Shown here: positions 11,973-25,000 of the stretch, piece by piece
How positions within the stretch are numbered: position 1 is the first letter of the stretch
Layout: each line of letters begins with the position of its first letter
DNA from: Physella acuta
Taxonomy: Eukaryota; Mollusca; Gastropoda; Physidae
DNA: 64,000 bases
Assembly (NCBI RefSeq): GCF_028476545.1
Contig: NW_026731872.1
Coordinates: 186,001-250,000, forward strand
Reading direction: 5' to 3'
Notes under the pieces: model-generated
The model's database searches: none
The model's input: only the letters and a program-made list of their open reading frames with translations
Told to the model about the DNA's origin: nothing
Made by a program: the position numbers and the translations under genes

Positions 11973-12505
11973 TTTTTAGCGCAATTTCCATACTGGCAAT
12001 TGCGTTTAATAATACGTCATTTCTGATTTCTGGATGGATGGATGGGTGGATGTGTGTCCGCAGCGTTAAGTCGTATCTCCTCCTCAACGAAGCAATATCG
12101 AGGACTAGTTCCAAAAGCAAATATGTTAAGCAAGTTCCGAGGATGATTGTGGGCAAAAAAAAATCCCGGAATTCCTTCCTGGATTTCCCGGAAAAGCCAA
12201 AAAACCGAAAAAATGCAGTTTTTGGCCCATATCTCGACAACCAGACTACTTAGAGACTTGAAACATTTACCAATCGATTCCTGCCATAATTTAGAACAAT
12301 ATTGCCGAAGAAAGTTTTCAAAAATATCCTTTCGTTCGGTCACAAAAAATTAATTAAGAACAAATAAGTTTATATTTATAGGATGATATTTACTACTTTA
12401 CTTTTTTAAACTGAGCATCGTGTAGGCCTACACGTTAAAATTAAACTATTTCCGTTGATATAGGTTAATATAGTTGTCTTTTTTTTAGCGCAATTTCCAT
12501 ACTGG
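11973..12505. repeat. Segment flanked by a 24 bp direct repeat
   Basis: TTTTTAGCGCAATTTCCATA plus CTGG occurs at 11973-11996 and again at 12482-12505. The 485 bp between could be an inserted element with a long target duplication. It holds a GGATGGATGGATGGGTGG stretch and T8 at its right end. No family was recognised. Confidence 0.45.
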
Positions 12506-13490
12506 TTTCTATTTTGTTTTGAATTATTAAAACTACTTGTGTTGCATTATTTATTTGCTGAATATATGATTTATCTCGATTTAAAATTGTTATGGATAAC
12601 ATAAGGAAATTGCACTTAAATTGTCACTAGACTTTTTATTAACTTGTTTATGTAGATATAAACTTTACATTACCCGTCTCAGTTTACTATAAACTATAAT
12701 CTAAGTAGATCTAGATCTAGATCTATATAGATTCTAGGATGTAGATCAAAGTAATCAATTTTGAGAGTCCAATTAAGTTTGTTTCGGATAAATAAATTAC
12801 GAATTTAAAATACAAAATTATATTCATACATTAGACAGTACTATTACTATACTGTATACTTAACTATACTAGTACTAGTATACTTCAAAACGTGAATGAC
12901 TCACGACCAAACAAGTGCGGGTAGTGTGTTGTTTGGATCTAGATCTAGATCTAGAATCATTTAAAAAACCGGATAAACACAAATCTAAGTCCAAATGGTT
13001 AATTTCAGTTAGCCAGACCAAACTGTTTTGTTTCCTTACCGAACTATGAATGAACTGTAATCACAGGAGCCGTCGAATGAATTCAAACTTTGACACACAA
13101 CATACACGGAAACGTCACAGCGCGAGAATCCGCCGCGCGATGTGTTGTGGGCGTCACTCTCCCATAGACAGCGCGTCACAACATGGCTGACCCAATTCTG
13201 GCTGCTCAATGCGGATTTGTTTGTTGTTTCATGGCAAGATTTGAATTCAAGTGTGTGGGAAAATAGAAATTGATGCATGTGTGATAAACAAGAAGCGGAT
13301 TAAGAGTTGTGTTAGGCTATAATGCCGTGATCCACTGTTTTTTAAATTTGCATGATGTTTAAATTAACACTGTCCTAACTTGTACTTGACTTCTCAGGAG
13401 TAGTTGGGCCTCTCGGGAGTAATTGGGCCTACACATATGGGCGCCCAGGGCGTCGACATTTAACACACTCAGAATACATTTATACACTTA
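12506..13490. other. AT-rich spacer, no gene recognised
   Basis: Contains repeated TCTAGATCTAGATCT stretches (about 12715 and 12940) and a CpG-rich patch near 13110-13200 with a short ATG reading of 26 codons (ACAACATGGCTGACC). This could be a promoter or first-exon remnant, but nothing extends it. Confidence 0.4.
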
Positions 13491-13491
13491 G

Positions 13492-14379
13492 GGGTCATCC
13501 ATTTATGATGGCCCCCGGGGAGGGGGGGTTTTGTCCATGTGGACATCCACATGTTGAATTGTACATCAAAATACATCTTTAAAAACACCAGCTCAGTGGG
13601 TGGATAAATGTACCAAAGATGTAACTGTATATCGCCCGACTAAAAAAAAGTTTAAAAAACAATGTGATCTAGACCTCCCTGATAGATCGTGATAGCAAAT
13701 CATCGTAGGTCTACATCATTATTTGTGTCAAGGCCTAAGACTGCGTAGATCAAGTTATTTTTTCAAGTAATAAACTAAAAATAACCATGTTAAAGTTAGA
13801 AATTTTAATAACGGCGCATGTGGAATGTTCTCGGGGGGTCAGATGTGTAGGTCTCGCGAGAAAAGGGGGAGAGGTGGTTTGTTAAGGAAACACGTGTAAC
13901 GAGAAGTGTCCGTAAGGTTCAGTAAAAGTAATATGACGTCACGTTGATTAGCCTAATTTTACCCCAACCCATATCGTCATCATTAGCTAGACAGCCACGA
14001 ATGACATCAAATAGTGCGGTCTACAGCCCCACTAACCCACCCTCTTTAATAAAAAATATTTTATGACTGCCTCCAACCTCCAATAGTGTGTAAAATCGAG
14101 AGCTACACAGCGTCCATGCGCGATCACTCTTTCAATAAAAAAAAGCGCTAATAATAGGGCCTGATTTATACTGTCGTTTAAAATATCCCTTTTTTCAACA
14201 CTTTTTGGGCTGTACTTTTAATACGTAGGCCTAGTAAAGATGTTGCCGAAGATATCAAATTTGTAAGGTGCACTAAATTTTTGTGGACGTCCACATTGGG
14301 GGGGGGGGGGGGGGCGTCGAAAGTGGACGAGGGGTGGTCTAAATTACAAATTTTTGTGGACGTCATAAATGGATGACCC
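13492..14379. mobile_element. Small inverted-repeat DNA element (MITE-like), 888 bp
   Basis: Ends are GGGTCATCCATTTATGA and its reverse complement TCATAAATGGATGACCC, flanked by TTAG / TTTAG. It contains a G homopolymer of about 18 near 14298 and TGGACGTCC motifs. No transposase reading was found. It shares its terminal motif with the 253 bp element at 32582. Family not assigned. Confidence 0.65.
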
Positions 14380-14695
14380 TTTAGTTTGAGGACAACTTCC
14401 CATCTCTCGACTCATCAACCACTTCATTAAAACAAAGTTCATTTGTGCAGACAAAAACTAGTTTAATGTGGTCAGTGAATAGCGAACATTACAAAAGGGG
14501 AGTGCGTTAAAAATATAGAGATGTAGGCGGATATACTCAAACTGTGAATCATTGAATGTGGATGTTTTAAAACCTACGATCATCAAACAGTTGGTTTACA
14601 CAAAGTCTAGGTCAGTCTACTGCAATGGCTATACGTGGTCATCTTGTACCAGTTTTGTAATTGTAAATGTTCTTTTAATTAAAAACTTTTTGATG

Positions 14696-14785
14696 TAATA
14701 AATACTGTATAATGTAACGTATAGTACCACATACTGTATGATGTAACATTTAGTAACACATACTGTATGATGTAACATATACATG
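14696..14785. repeat. Short tandem repeat, about 29 bp x 3
   Basis: Three imperfect copies of an ATACTGTATGATGTAACAT unit. Confidence 0.7.
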
Positions 14786-14880
14786 ATGTGTCCTACGTCA
14801 AGCCTTCACACATTTCACTTTACAATCGAACACAATGTGTCATCACCCCTCTAACGCGTGACACAGTGGCCTATGTAGAC

Positions 14881-17800
14881 CCCTCTAGACACAGTGACCC
14901 CCCTCTATGTACGACACAGTGACCCCCGTCTATGTACGACATAGTGACCCCTCTATGTACGACACAGTGACCCCTCTATGTACGACACAGTGACCCCTCT
15001 ATGTACGACACAGTGACCCCGTCTATGTACGACACAGTGACCCCTCTATGTACGACACAGTGACCCCTCTATGTACGACACAGCGACCCCTCTATGTACG
15101 ACACAGTGACCCCTCTATGTACGACACAGTGACCCCTCTATGTACGACACAGTGACCCCCATCTATGTACGACACATTGACCCCTCTATGTTCGACACAG
15201 TGACCCCCGTCTATGTACGACACAGTGACCCCCGTCTATGTACGACACAGTGACCCCTCTATGTACGACACAGTGACCCCCGTCTATGTACGACACAGTG
15301 ACCCCTCTATGTACGACACAGTGACCCCCGTCTATGTACGACACAGTGACCCCTCTATGTACGACACAGTGACCCCTCTATGTACGACACAGTGACCCCC
15401 GTCTATGTACGACACAGTGACCCCTCTATGTACGACACAGTGACCCCCGTCTATGTACGACACAGTGACCCCTCTATGTACGACACAGTGACCCCCGTCT
15501 ATGTACGACACAGTGACCCCCTCTATGTACGACACAGTGACCCCTCTATGTACGACACAGTGACCCCTCTATGTACGACACAGTGACCCCCCTCTATGTA
15601 CGACACAGTGACCCCTCTATGTACGACACAGCGACCCCTCTATGTACGACACAGTGACCCCCATCTATGTACGACACAGTGACCCCTCTATGTACGACAC
15701 AGTGACCCCTCTATGTACGACACAGTGACCCCCGTCTATGTACGACACAGTGACCCCTCTATGTACGACAAAGTGACCCCTCTATGTACGACACAGTGAC
15801 CCCTCTATGTACGACACAGTGACCCCCGTCTATGTACGACACAGTGACCCCTCTATGTACGACACAGTGACCCCTCTATGTACGACACAGTGACCCCTCT
15901 ATGTACGACACAGTGAACCCTCTATGTACGACACAGTGACCCCCGTCTATGTACGACACAGTGACCCCTCTATGTACGACACAGTGACCCCTCTATGTAC
16001 GACACAGTGACCCCCGTCTATGTACGACACAGTGACCCCTCTATGTACGACACAGTGACCCCCGTCTATGTACGACACAGTGACCCCTCTATGTACGACA
16101 CAGTGACCCCTCTATGTACGACACAGTGACCCCCGTCTATGTACGACACAGTGACCCCTCTATGTACGACAAAGTGACCCCTCTATGTACGAAACAGTGA
16201 CACCCGTCTATGTACGACACAGTGACCCCTCTATGTACGACACAGTGACCCCTCTATGTACGACACAGTGACCCCTCTATGTACGACACAGTGACCCCCG
16301 TCTATGTACGACACAGTGACCCCTCTATGTACGACACAGTGACCCCCGTCTATGTACGACACAGTGACCCCTCTATGTACGACACAGTGACCCCCGTCTA
16401 TGTACGACACAGTGACCCCTCTATGTACGACACAGTGACCCCTCTATGTACGACACAGTGACCCCTCTATGTACGACACAGTGACCCCTCTATGTACGAC
16501 ACAGTGACCCCTCTATGTACGACACAGTGACACCTCTATGTACGACACAGTGACCCCTCTATGTACGACAAAGTGACCCCTCTATGTACGACACAGTGAC
16601 CCCCGTCTATGTACGACACAGTGACCCCTCTATGTACGACACAGTGACCCCCGTCTATGTACGACACAGTGACCCCCGTCTATGTACGACATAGTGACCC
16701 CTCTATGTACGACACAGTGACCCCTCTATGTACGACACAGTGACCCGTCTATGTACGACACAGTGACCCCTCTATGTACGACACAGTGACCCCCGTCTAT
16801 GTACGACACAGTGACCCCTCTATGTACGACATAGTGACCCCTCTATGTACGACACAGTGACCCGTCTATGTACGACATAGTGACCCCTCTATGTACGACA
16901 TAGTGACCCCTCTATGTACGACACAGTGACCCCCGTCTATGTACGACACAGTGACCCCTCTATGTACGACACAGTAACCCCCGTCTATGTACGACACAGT
17001 GACCCCTCTATGTACGACATAGTGACCCCTCTATGTACGACACAGTGACCCCCGTCTATGTACGACACAGTGACCCCTCTATGTACGACACAGTGACCCC
17101 CTCTATGTACGACACAGTGACCCCCGTCTATGTACGACACAGTGACCCCTCTATGTACGACACAGTGACCCCTCTATGTACGACATAGTGACCCCTCTAT
17201 GTACGACACAGTGACCCCTCTATGTACGACACAGTGACCCCTCTATGTACGACATAGTGACCCCTCTATGTACGACACAGTGACCCCTCTATGTACGACA
17301 CAGTGACCCCCTCTATGTACGACACAGTGACCCCCGTCTATGTACGACACAGTGACCCCTCTATGTACGACACAGTGACCCCTCTATGTACGACATAGTG
17401 ACCCCTCTATGTACGACACAGTGACCCCTCTATGTACGACACAGTGACCCCCTCTATGTACGACACAGTGACCCCCGTCTATGTACGACACAGTGACCCC
17501 TCTATGTACGACACAGTGACCCCTCTATGTACGACACAGTGACCCCCGTCTATGTACGACACAGTGACCCCTCTATGTACGACACAGTGACCCCTCTATG
17601 TACGACACAGTGACCCCCTCTATGTACGACATAGTGACCCCTCTATGTACGACACAGTGAACCCTCTATGTACGACACAGTGACCCCTCTATGTACGACA
17701 TAGTGACCCCTCTATGTACGACACAGTGACCCCCATCTATGTACGACACATTGACCCCTCTATGTTCGACACAGTGACCCCCGTCTATGTACGACACAGT

Positions 17801-18203
17801 GACCCCTCTATGTACGACACAGTGACCCCCATCTATGTACGACACATTGACCCCTCTATGTTCGACACAGTGACCCCCGTCTATGTACGACACAGTGACC
17901 CCTCTATGTACGACACAGTGACCCCTCTATGTACGACATAGTGACCCCTCTATGTACGACACAGTGAACCCTCTATGTACGACACAGTGACCCCTCTATG
18001 TACGACACAGTGACCCCTCTATGTACGACACAGTGACCCCCGTCTATGTACGACACAGTGACCCCCGTCTATGTACGACACAGTGACCCCTCTATGTACG
18101 ACACAGTGACCCCCGTCTATGTACGACACAGTGACCCCTCTATGTACGACATAGTGACCCCTCTATGTACGACACAGTGACCCCCCTCTATGTACGACAC
18201 AGA
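14881..18203. repeat. Minisatellite, 23/25 bp unit, about 140 copies, 3.3 kb
   Basis: Core CTATGTACGACACAGTGACC followed by CCT (23 bp) or CCCGT (25 bp). Where the two alternate the super-unit is 48 bp, so readings of a 16-residue repeat (MYDTVTPVYVRHSDPS) appear in several places by chance. The array is intergenic, between the GTPase promoter side and the 3' end of the PON gene. Confidence 0.97.
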
Positions 18204-18517
18204 TATGTCACCGTGTCCTGTTCACATCCGCCAGACGAGGCAGCCGAGTGGTGGAATGTGTGGGGAGTGGCGAGGGGAGTGAGACGAGAGAGCAATCAAA
18301 TTGTGCTCACCGTCTGGTCAGCGATCCTAGATCACGTGCACACGGCTGTTTGTTTACTCACACTGGGAGTGGCGCTAGGGGCGTCAAATGCCATCACTGG
18401 ATGATAATTTGAACCAATAGGAAGGCGTTTTATTTTCCGTCCACGCTGCATATTTCCTCAGTTATGCAAATGTATATTTAAAACAAAAACATCTGGGCCA
18501 AATGAGCCCCCTTTCAA

Positions 18518-18523
18518 TTTATT
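18518..18523 (-). other. Candidate poly(A) signal of the PON gene
   Basis: AATAAA on the minus strand about 370 bases after the PON stop codon; a second lies at 18428-18433. Assigned by position only. Confidence 0.4.
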
Positions 18524-18719
18524 GTTTTATCCGTCGATTCTATAAGGTCACTAAGAAATTATTGATGTGAGTTATAATTCTTGTCAACCCACACGTCCAC
18601 GTGGGCCACACAGACTGACCATTTGGACCATGGTGTAGGCAGCAGACACATCCCCCACACTATTGCTTACAAATCACCCAGACATCACACAGACTACTTC
18701 ACTACCACACCCACTCCAT

Positions 18720-18800
18720 ACCCACACACCACACACACCACACACACCACACACACCACACACACCACACACACCACACACACCACACACACCACACCAC
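18720..18800. repeat. CACACACCA microsatellite
   Basis: About nine copies of a 9 bp ACACACCAC unit in the presumed 3' UTR or flank of the PON gene. Confidence 0.9.
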
Positions 18801-18893
18801 TACATCACCCACACATCATTCACACTACATCATCCAAACTCACTCATACACTACACTCACCCCACAAGCACACCCCACCCCACTGACACCCCC

Positions 18894-19067
18894 TCACAGT
18901 TGACACCCCCCACAGATGACGAGACTGTCCAGCACTGAGCCCACCAGCAGCGTGTTGTTGTAGCAGACGGCCACAGATGACCCCGAGATGAGGTCACCGT
19001 GGTCGTAGAACTCCTCTGTGACGTCATCTAGGTCAGGCAGTCCGTTAACAAGTGGGACCTTTAGCAC
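18894..19067 (-). CDS. PON coding exon 4
   Basis: Follows GTCCGCAG and stops with TGA at 18896-18894. It encodes VLKVPLVNG...SGSSVAVCYNNTLLVGSV and the terminal CGGCQL, matching the last propeller blade. Confidence 0.93.
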   Translation of the reverse strand: MLKVPLVNGLPDLDDVTEEFYDHGDLISGSSVAVCYNNTLLVGSVLDSLVICGGCQL

Positions 19068-22000
19068 CTGCGGACAAGGTAGTGCTATTTTTAGATATGA
19101 AATGTGAACATAGACAACAAATGTGAACATAGACAATAAATGTGGACATAGACAACACATGTGAACATAATCAACAAATATGGACAAAATCAACAAATGT
19201 GGACATAGAGATGTGGACATAGAGATGAAATGGTGGTGTGGAGTAGGTCTTAAAACCTCATTAAATTAGACAGAGCAGGAAGGCCTGAAGCCCTACTTAC
19301 AGAAGACGGTGCCCCAACAAGCCCTACTTGCAGAAGACGGTGCCTTAAGGCCTACTTACAGAAGACGGTGCCTTAAGGCCTACTTACAGAAGACGGTGCC
19401 TCAAGCCCTATTTACAGAAGACGGTGCCTGAAGCCCTACTTACAGAAGACGGGGCAACGTTTGCTGGATCAGTCAACAGCCGGAACAGCTGGTAGCCGAT
19501 AGGGTGGCAGCCGATGTACAGGGAGTTACCGTCCTTGGAGAGATGCATGTTGTCAGGGGAGGTAAATAGATTAATTGTCTGCACCAAATTTAGAGAGTCG
19601 CTTCCCTTGCGCTGATAGACTTTCAACTCTTGAAGAATTGGTGAAGTCACGTACACATATCTGGGGAAAATGAATTACAAAACATATTTCATGTAATTGT
19701 TAGTGGGTGACACCCCCACCCCGAATTACACAACATATTTAATGTAATGTTAGTAGTATATTAGGTCGCTTTTGATTATTATTTTTGGCGGAGCAGGATG
19801 TGGGGAGGAGCAATGACATATAGTAAAATACTCAGAGCAGGATCCGCAGCCTGGTACAATGAGATATAGCAAAATACTCCCAGCCTGGCGCATCGGGATG
19901 TGGAGGGTGGGTGAGCAGGATGCGCAGCCTGGTACAACGACATATAGTAAAATACTACGCCAACTGGGGTTGGCGGAGCAGTGAAGGGTGAGTCACCTTT
20001 TGGTGACCTTGTGACGTAATCATTGACCTTGTGACGTCATCATTGACCTAGTTACGTAATTTTAATGCGTTTTTTAATGAGTTTTAATGAGTTTTTTAAA
20101 TTTTAATTAATTTTTGACCTAGTTACGTAATTTTAATGTGTTTTTATTACGTAATTGTTTAATTTGTTTGATTTAAATTGTTTAATTACTTTGTTTATAT
20201 TGTGTAATTATTATTAACGAGTTGCGTAATTTGATTATTTGTTTACTTTTTAATTATTTTTATTTTGTTTATTTTTAATTTTATTTTATTTTATAATTAG
20301 TTAAATTATTATTAACTAGTTACGTAATTTGATTTTAATTACTTTGTTTAATTTAATTACTTTGATATATTTCTTTTCTTTGTTGTTTAATTTGTTGGTT
20401 TGTTTGAATGTATGTATGTTTTAAATAAAAGACTAACACTAGCCGTGTACTAGTCTTTGTATAACATCCATTTAACCAGACATGTAACATCTGTTACTTA
20501 TCGATCCGCGATCCTTTGTTGACACACGCTGCGCGGTTTTTAATGGGTATTATATCGATCGCAGCCGCTGGGCCATTACAGCATGATGCCCCACCTAATT
20601 AAATTGGTTATGCTTCACCGAGTTTCCCCCGCTCGGTTGACGGGTTATGGTAATTACGACGTACATTAAGTAGCTTTCCGCGTAATCCTTTGTTTTTGTC
20701 AAACACTGGACAACGGTCCAGTTAATATTGATTCCACCCACTGACCATCAGTATGATGGCCCACCTAATTAAATTTTGGTCACGCATCGTGGGTTTATGT
20801 CGACTACAAACATCCATTAGAGACACCTGTTACTCGCTAATGGCACCCGACACGTATCGATCCACCAGCGATCCTTTGTTCTTGTCAAATACCGTACAAG
20901 GGCCAAGTTAATATTGATCGCACCCACTGACCATCAGTATGATGGTCCACCTATGTGTAATTTTTATTAACGAGTTACGTAATTTGATTTCAATTTTTTA
21001 AATTTTTAAATTTTTAATTTAATTTTATAATTACTTTAATTATTATTAACGAGTTACGTAATTTGATTTTAATTTTTTAAATTTTTAAATTTTTTTAAAT
21101 TATTATTTTTAAATTTTATTTTTAATTGTTGTTTACTTGTTGTTTAATTTAATTACTTTGTATAATTTATTTGTTTGAAATTCATTTTAATTAGTTTGCT
21201 TTTAATTTCTTTGTTGTACGCCGTTTGAAATAAAAGACTAACACTAGCGTGTACTAGAAAGTGTCATTGTGTATAACATCCATTTAACCCCAAGCTGTTA
21301 CTTATTAGCGACAGCTTGTACTTATCGATCCGCCCGTGATCCTCCCCGGCGCTCCCCGTGGTTGCTTAATAGCGGGCTCACTGAAGCGATCACAACAGGT
21401 AATTAATCGAAGCCATTAAGTCCCTCTCCGCGTTAAGTGTGGCGACAGCTGGTGCTGTAATTAGTCACGGCTCTCGGCTTTTTTCATTAGACTACAGCTG
21501 TACATGAACTATGTTCACATATCATACGCCCGGTCATTCTTTGATCAAATTAAAAAATTTTGTTTCCACATGTCATGCGAACCGTCCCTTGCTATGTATG
21601 AAAGATTAATGGTTGTAACTATTCGCTTATAGCGAGGGTCAACGAAAACAAAAATATATTTAAGGGTCGGAATTTTCTTTCAACCACCGTTAAGTCAGGT
21701 TTTGAGACGAAACGAAGTCTCGGTAGGTTCGTGTTTTTTAATGGGCGACAGGGCGACTTGGTGCGTTGGTACGTAGGTATGCGGGGTAGACATGTTTTTT
21801 ACAAGTCTGGAAAAGTAATTACGTTTTTTTTTTTTATGACCGTTCCGATTTTCTTTTGATCTGACCACCATTTGACCACACTGAGCCAGATAAATTTAAC
21901 AATCGTCGCAGCGGGGTTTATTTTAAGTGCACCCCGTGCACGCTTGTTTACATTTTAAAAGACGTGTCGCGTGTCTTCCCCTTACGGCTTCCCTAATAGA

Positions 22001-25000
22001 GAAACGAGAGGAAAGACAACTGTTCTAAAATTAGAACAGCCTTGTTTACAGCCATGAGTATCGTCCCTTGTGAAAAAATTCGCGTCAGAATCATTAACTA
22101 AACATTCAATTTCTTTAACAAGTTAAAAAATAATTTAGGAAGACAAGGGTTAACAACATTAGACGCCACCGTTTTTGTTTCCTGCGACGACAAGGCACAA
22201 TACACTTTTTTATTTTATGTCTCAAGTAGAGGGGTGGGATATTTTTTCTTTGTAAGCGTGTTGTAAACAATAGGTAGACGAAGCGATTACTAAGTAAGAG
22301 GGGAGAGAAGTGACGTACATCGCGATATTTGAAAACATGGCGATGTTTAACCTCAACCAAAAAAGGCAATGAACCTAGAAGGAAGACGAATATATATCTT
22401 AGTCTTGCAGCAGATTACCTTCCCATGTTCGCTTTAGTATTACAGTTTTCATCAATCTTCTTTTTGACTTGAACTTCTTTAATTTTTAAGAAAGTTTCTC
22501 TGTCGAAAATGCTACCCCACAACTCGTAAAAACGTTATGCGAGTGCTGTCACAATGTCTTAAGAAGAGACGTTTTGGTCAGAAGAGACGTTTGCGTCGTC
22601 ACAAAGTGAACTTGAGACAACTTACCAAAAAGAAATTAACCGTCAAAAGACGAAAGCAAATTTTGCAGACCGGTGGTTTCCTAGGTGCTTTACTCGGACC
22701 AGTCCTCGGTGTACTTAAAGGTGTCTTGGGATTTTAAGGATGGCCAGGAAAATGCTTTTAATGGATCCTCGAATATTAGAGTCTATGCAACAAAAAGCAT
22801 ATGTACCACCCAACACACTCTAATTACAGCCCACACCTACCGACTCCAAAACATGCATGTTCCGAGTTCAAAACCAACCTCGGTGAAAACTTCACCGACC
22901 CTAGTATGAACACGGCCCCTTAATAAATAAAAAATTATTGATTTGTACTTTAGAATGATTAGATTGAATGATATGTATGTTAACGTCATATCATATTTAG
23001 TTTATACATCATTATTTTGGTGAAATTTAAATGTAGACATTTTAACGGTGTGTCATTTGACACGACGTACTATAACGTTGTTGATTTTTAAAACTTGAAG
23101 TTTATAATCTTAAGCAAATTTACCACCACCTTACCACCACCTTACCACCACCTTACCACCTTACCACCACCTAAGGTGATCAAAAATTAAGATGACAATG
23201 TAAGATATAGAAAAAGAAAATACATTGAGTGGTAAAAATAAAAAATTGTCATTAGACGTAATGTATTATGTATAAGTAAACTTTCTTAAAAATTAAAGAA
23301 GTTCAAGTCAAAAAGAAGATTGATGAAAACTGTAATACTAAAGCGAACATGGGAAGGTAATCTGCTGCAAGACTAAGATATATATTCGTCTTCCTTCTAG
23401 GTTCATTGCCTTTTTTGGTTGAGGTTAAACATCGCCATGTTTTCAAATATCGCGATGTACGTCACTTCTCTCCCCTCTTACTTAGTAATCGCTTCGTCTA
23501 CCTATTGTTTACAACACGCTTACAAAGAAAAAATATCCCACCCCTCTACTTGAGACATAAAATAAAAAAGTGTATTGTGCCTTGTCGTCGCAGGAAACAA
23601 AAACGGTGGCGTCTAATGTTGTTAACCCTTGTCTTCCTAAATTATTTTTTAACTTGTTAAAGAAATTGAATGTTTAGTTAATGATTCTGACGCGAATTTT
23701 TTCACAAGGGACGATACTCATGGCTGTAAACAAGGCTGTTCTAATTTTAGAACAGTTGTCTTTCCTCTCGTTTCTCTATTAGGGAAGCCGTAAGGGGAAG
23801 ACACGCGACACGTCTTTTAAAATGTAAACAAGCGTGCACGGGGTGCACTTAAAATAAACCCCGCTGCGACGATTGTTAAATTTATCTGGCTCAGTGTGGT
23901 CAAATGGTGGTCAGATCAAAAGAAAATCGGAACGGTCATAAAAAAAAAAACGTAATTACTTTTCCAGACTTGTAAAAAACATGTCTACCCCGCATACCTA
24001 CGTACCAACGCACCAAGTCGCCCTGTCGCCCATTAAAAAACACGAACCTACCGAGACTTCGTTTCGTCTCAAAACCTGACTTAACGGTGGTTGAAAGAAA
24101 ATTCCGACCCTTAAATATATTTTTGTTTTCGCTGACCCTCGCTATAAGCGAATAGTTACAACCATTAATCTTTCATACATAGCAAGGGACGGTTCGCATG
24201 ACATGTGGAAACAAAATTTTTTAATTTGATCAAAGAATGACCGGGCGTATGATATGTGAACATAGTTCATGTACAGCTGTAGTCTAATGAAAAAAGCCGA
24301 GAGCCGTGACTAATTACAGCACCAGCTGTCGCCACACTTAACGCGGAGAGGGACTTAATGGCTTCGATTAATTACCTGTTGTGATCGCTTCAGTGAGCCC
24401 GCTATTAAGCAACCACGGGGAGCGCCGGGGAGGATCACGGGCGGATCGATAAGTACAAGCTGTCGCTAATAAGTAACAGCTTGGGGTTAAATGGATGTTA
24501 TACACAATGACACTTTCTAGTACACGCTAGTGTTAGTCTTTTATTTCAAACGGCGTACAACAAAGAAATTAAAAGCAAACTAATTAAAATGAATTTCAAA
24601 CAAATAAATTATACAAAGTAATTAAATTAAACAACAAGTAAACAACAATTAAAAATAAAATTTAAAAATAATAATTTAAAAAAATTTAAAAATTTAAAAA
24701 ATTAAAATCAAATTACGTAACTCGTTAATAATAATTAAAGTAATTATAAAATTAAATTAAAAATTTAAAAATTTAAAAAATTGAAATCAAATTACGTAAC
24801 TCGTTAATAAAAATTACACATAGGTGGACCATCATACTGATGGTCAGTGGGTGCGATCAATATTAACTTGGCCCTTGTACGGTATTTGACAAGAACAAAG
24901 GATCGCTGGTGGATCGATACGTGTCGGGTGCCATTAGCGAGTAACAGGTGTCTCTAATGGATGTTTGTAGTCGACATAAACCCACGATGCGTGACCAAAA

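Noticed and set aside
11893-12343. 100-115 codon readings on both strands near 12.1 kb
   Set aside because: Mutually overlapping, no family features, and inside the possible insert flanked by the 24 bp repeat.
13180-13263. Short ATG reading (ACAACATGGCTGACC...) in a CpG-rich patch
   Set aside because: Only 26 codons, no donor or similarity seen; mentioned only as a possible promoter remnant.
10431-18203. CRISPR-like regular repeats
   Set aside because: No unique spacers between repeats, and the genome is eukaryotic; these are direct minisatellites.
22115-23660. Identical 84-codon readings in opposite orientation in the two Polinton arms
   Set aside because: They are duplicated because the arms are inverted copies. 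Composition does not resemble a known family, so not called as genes.
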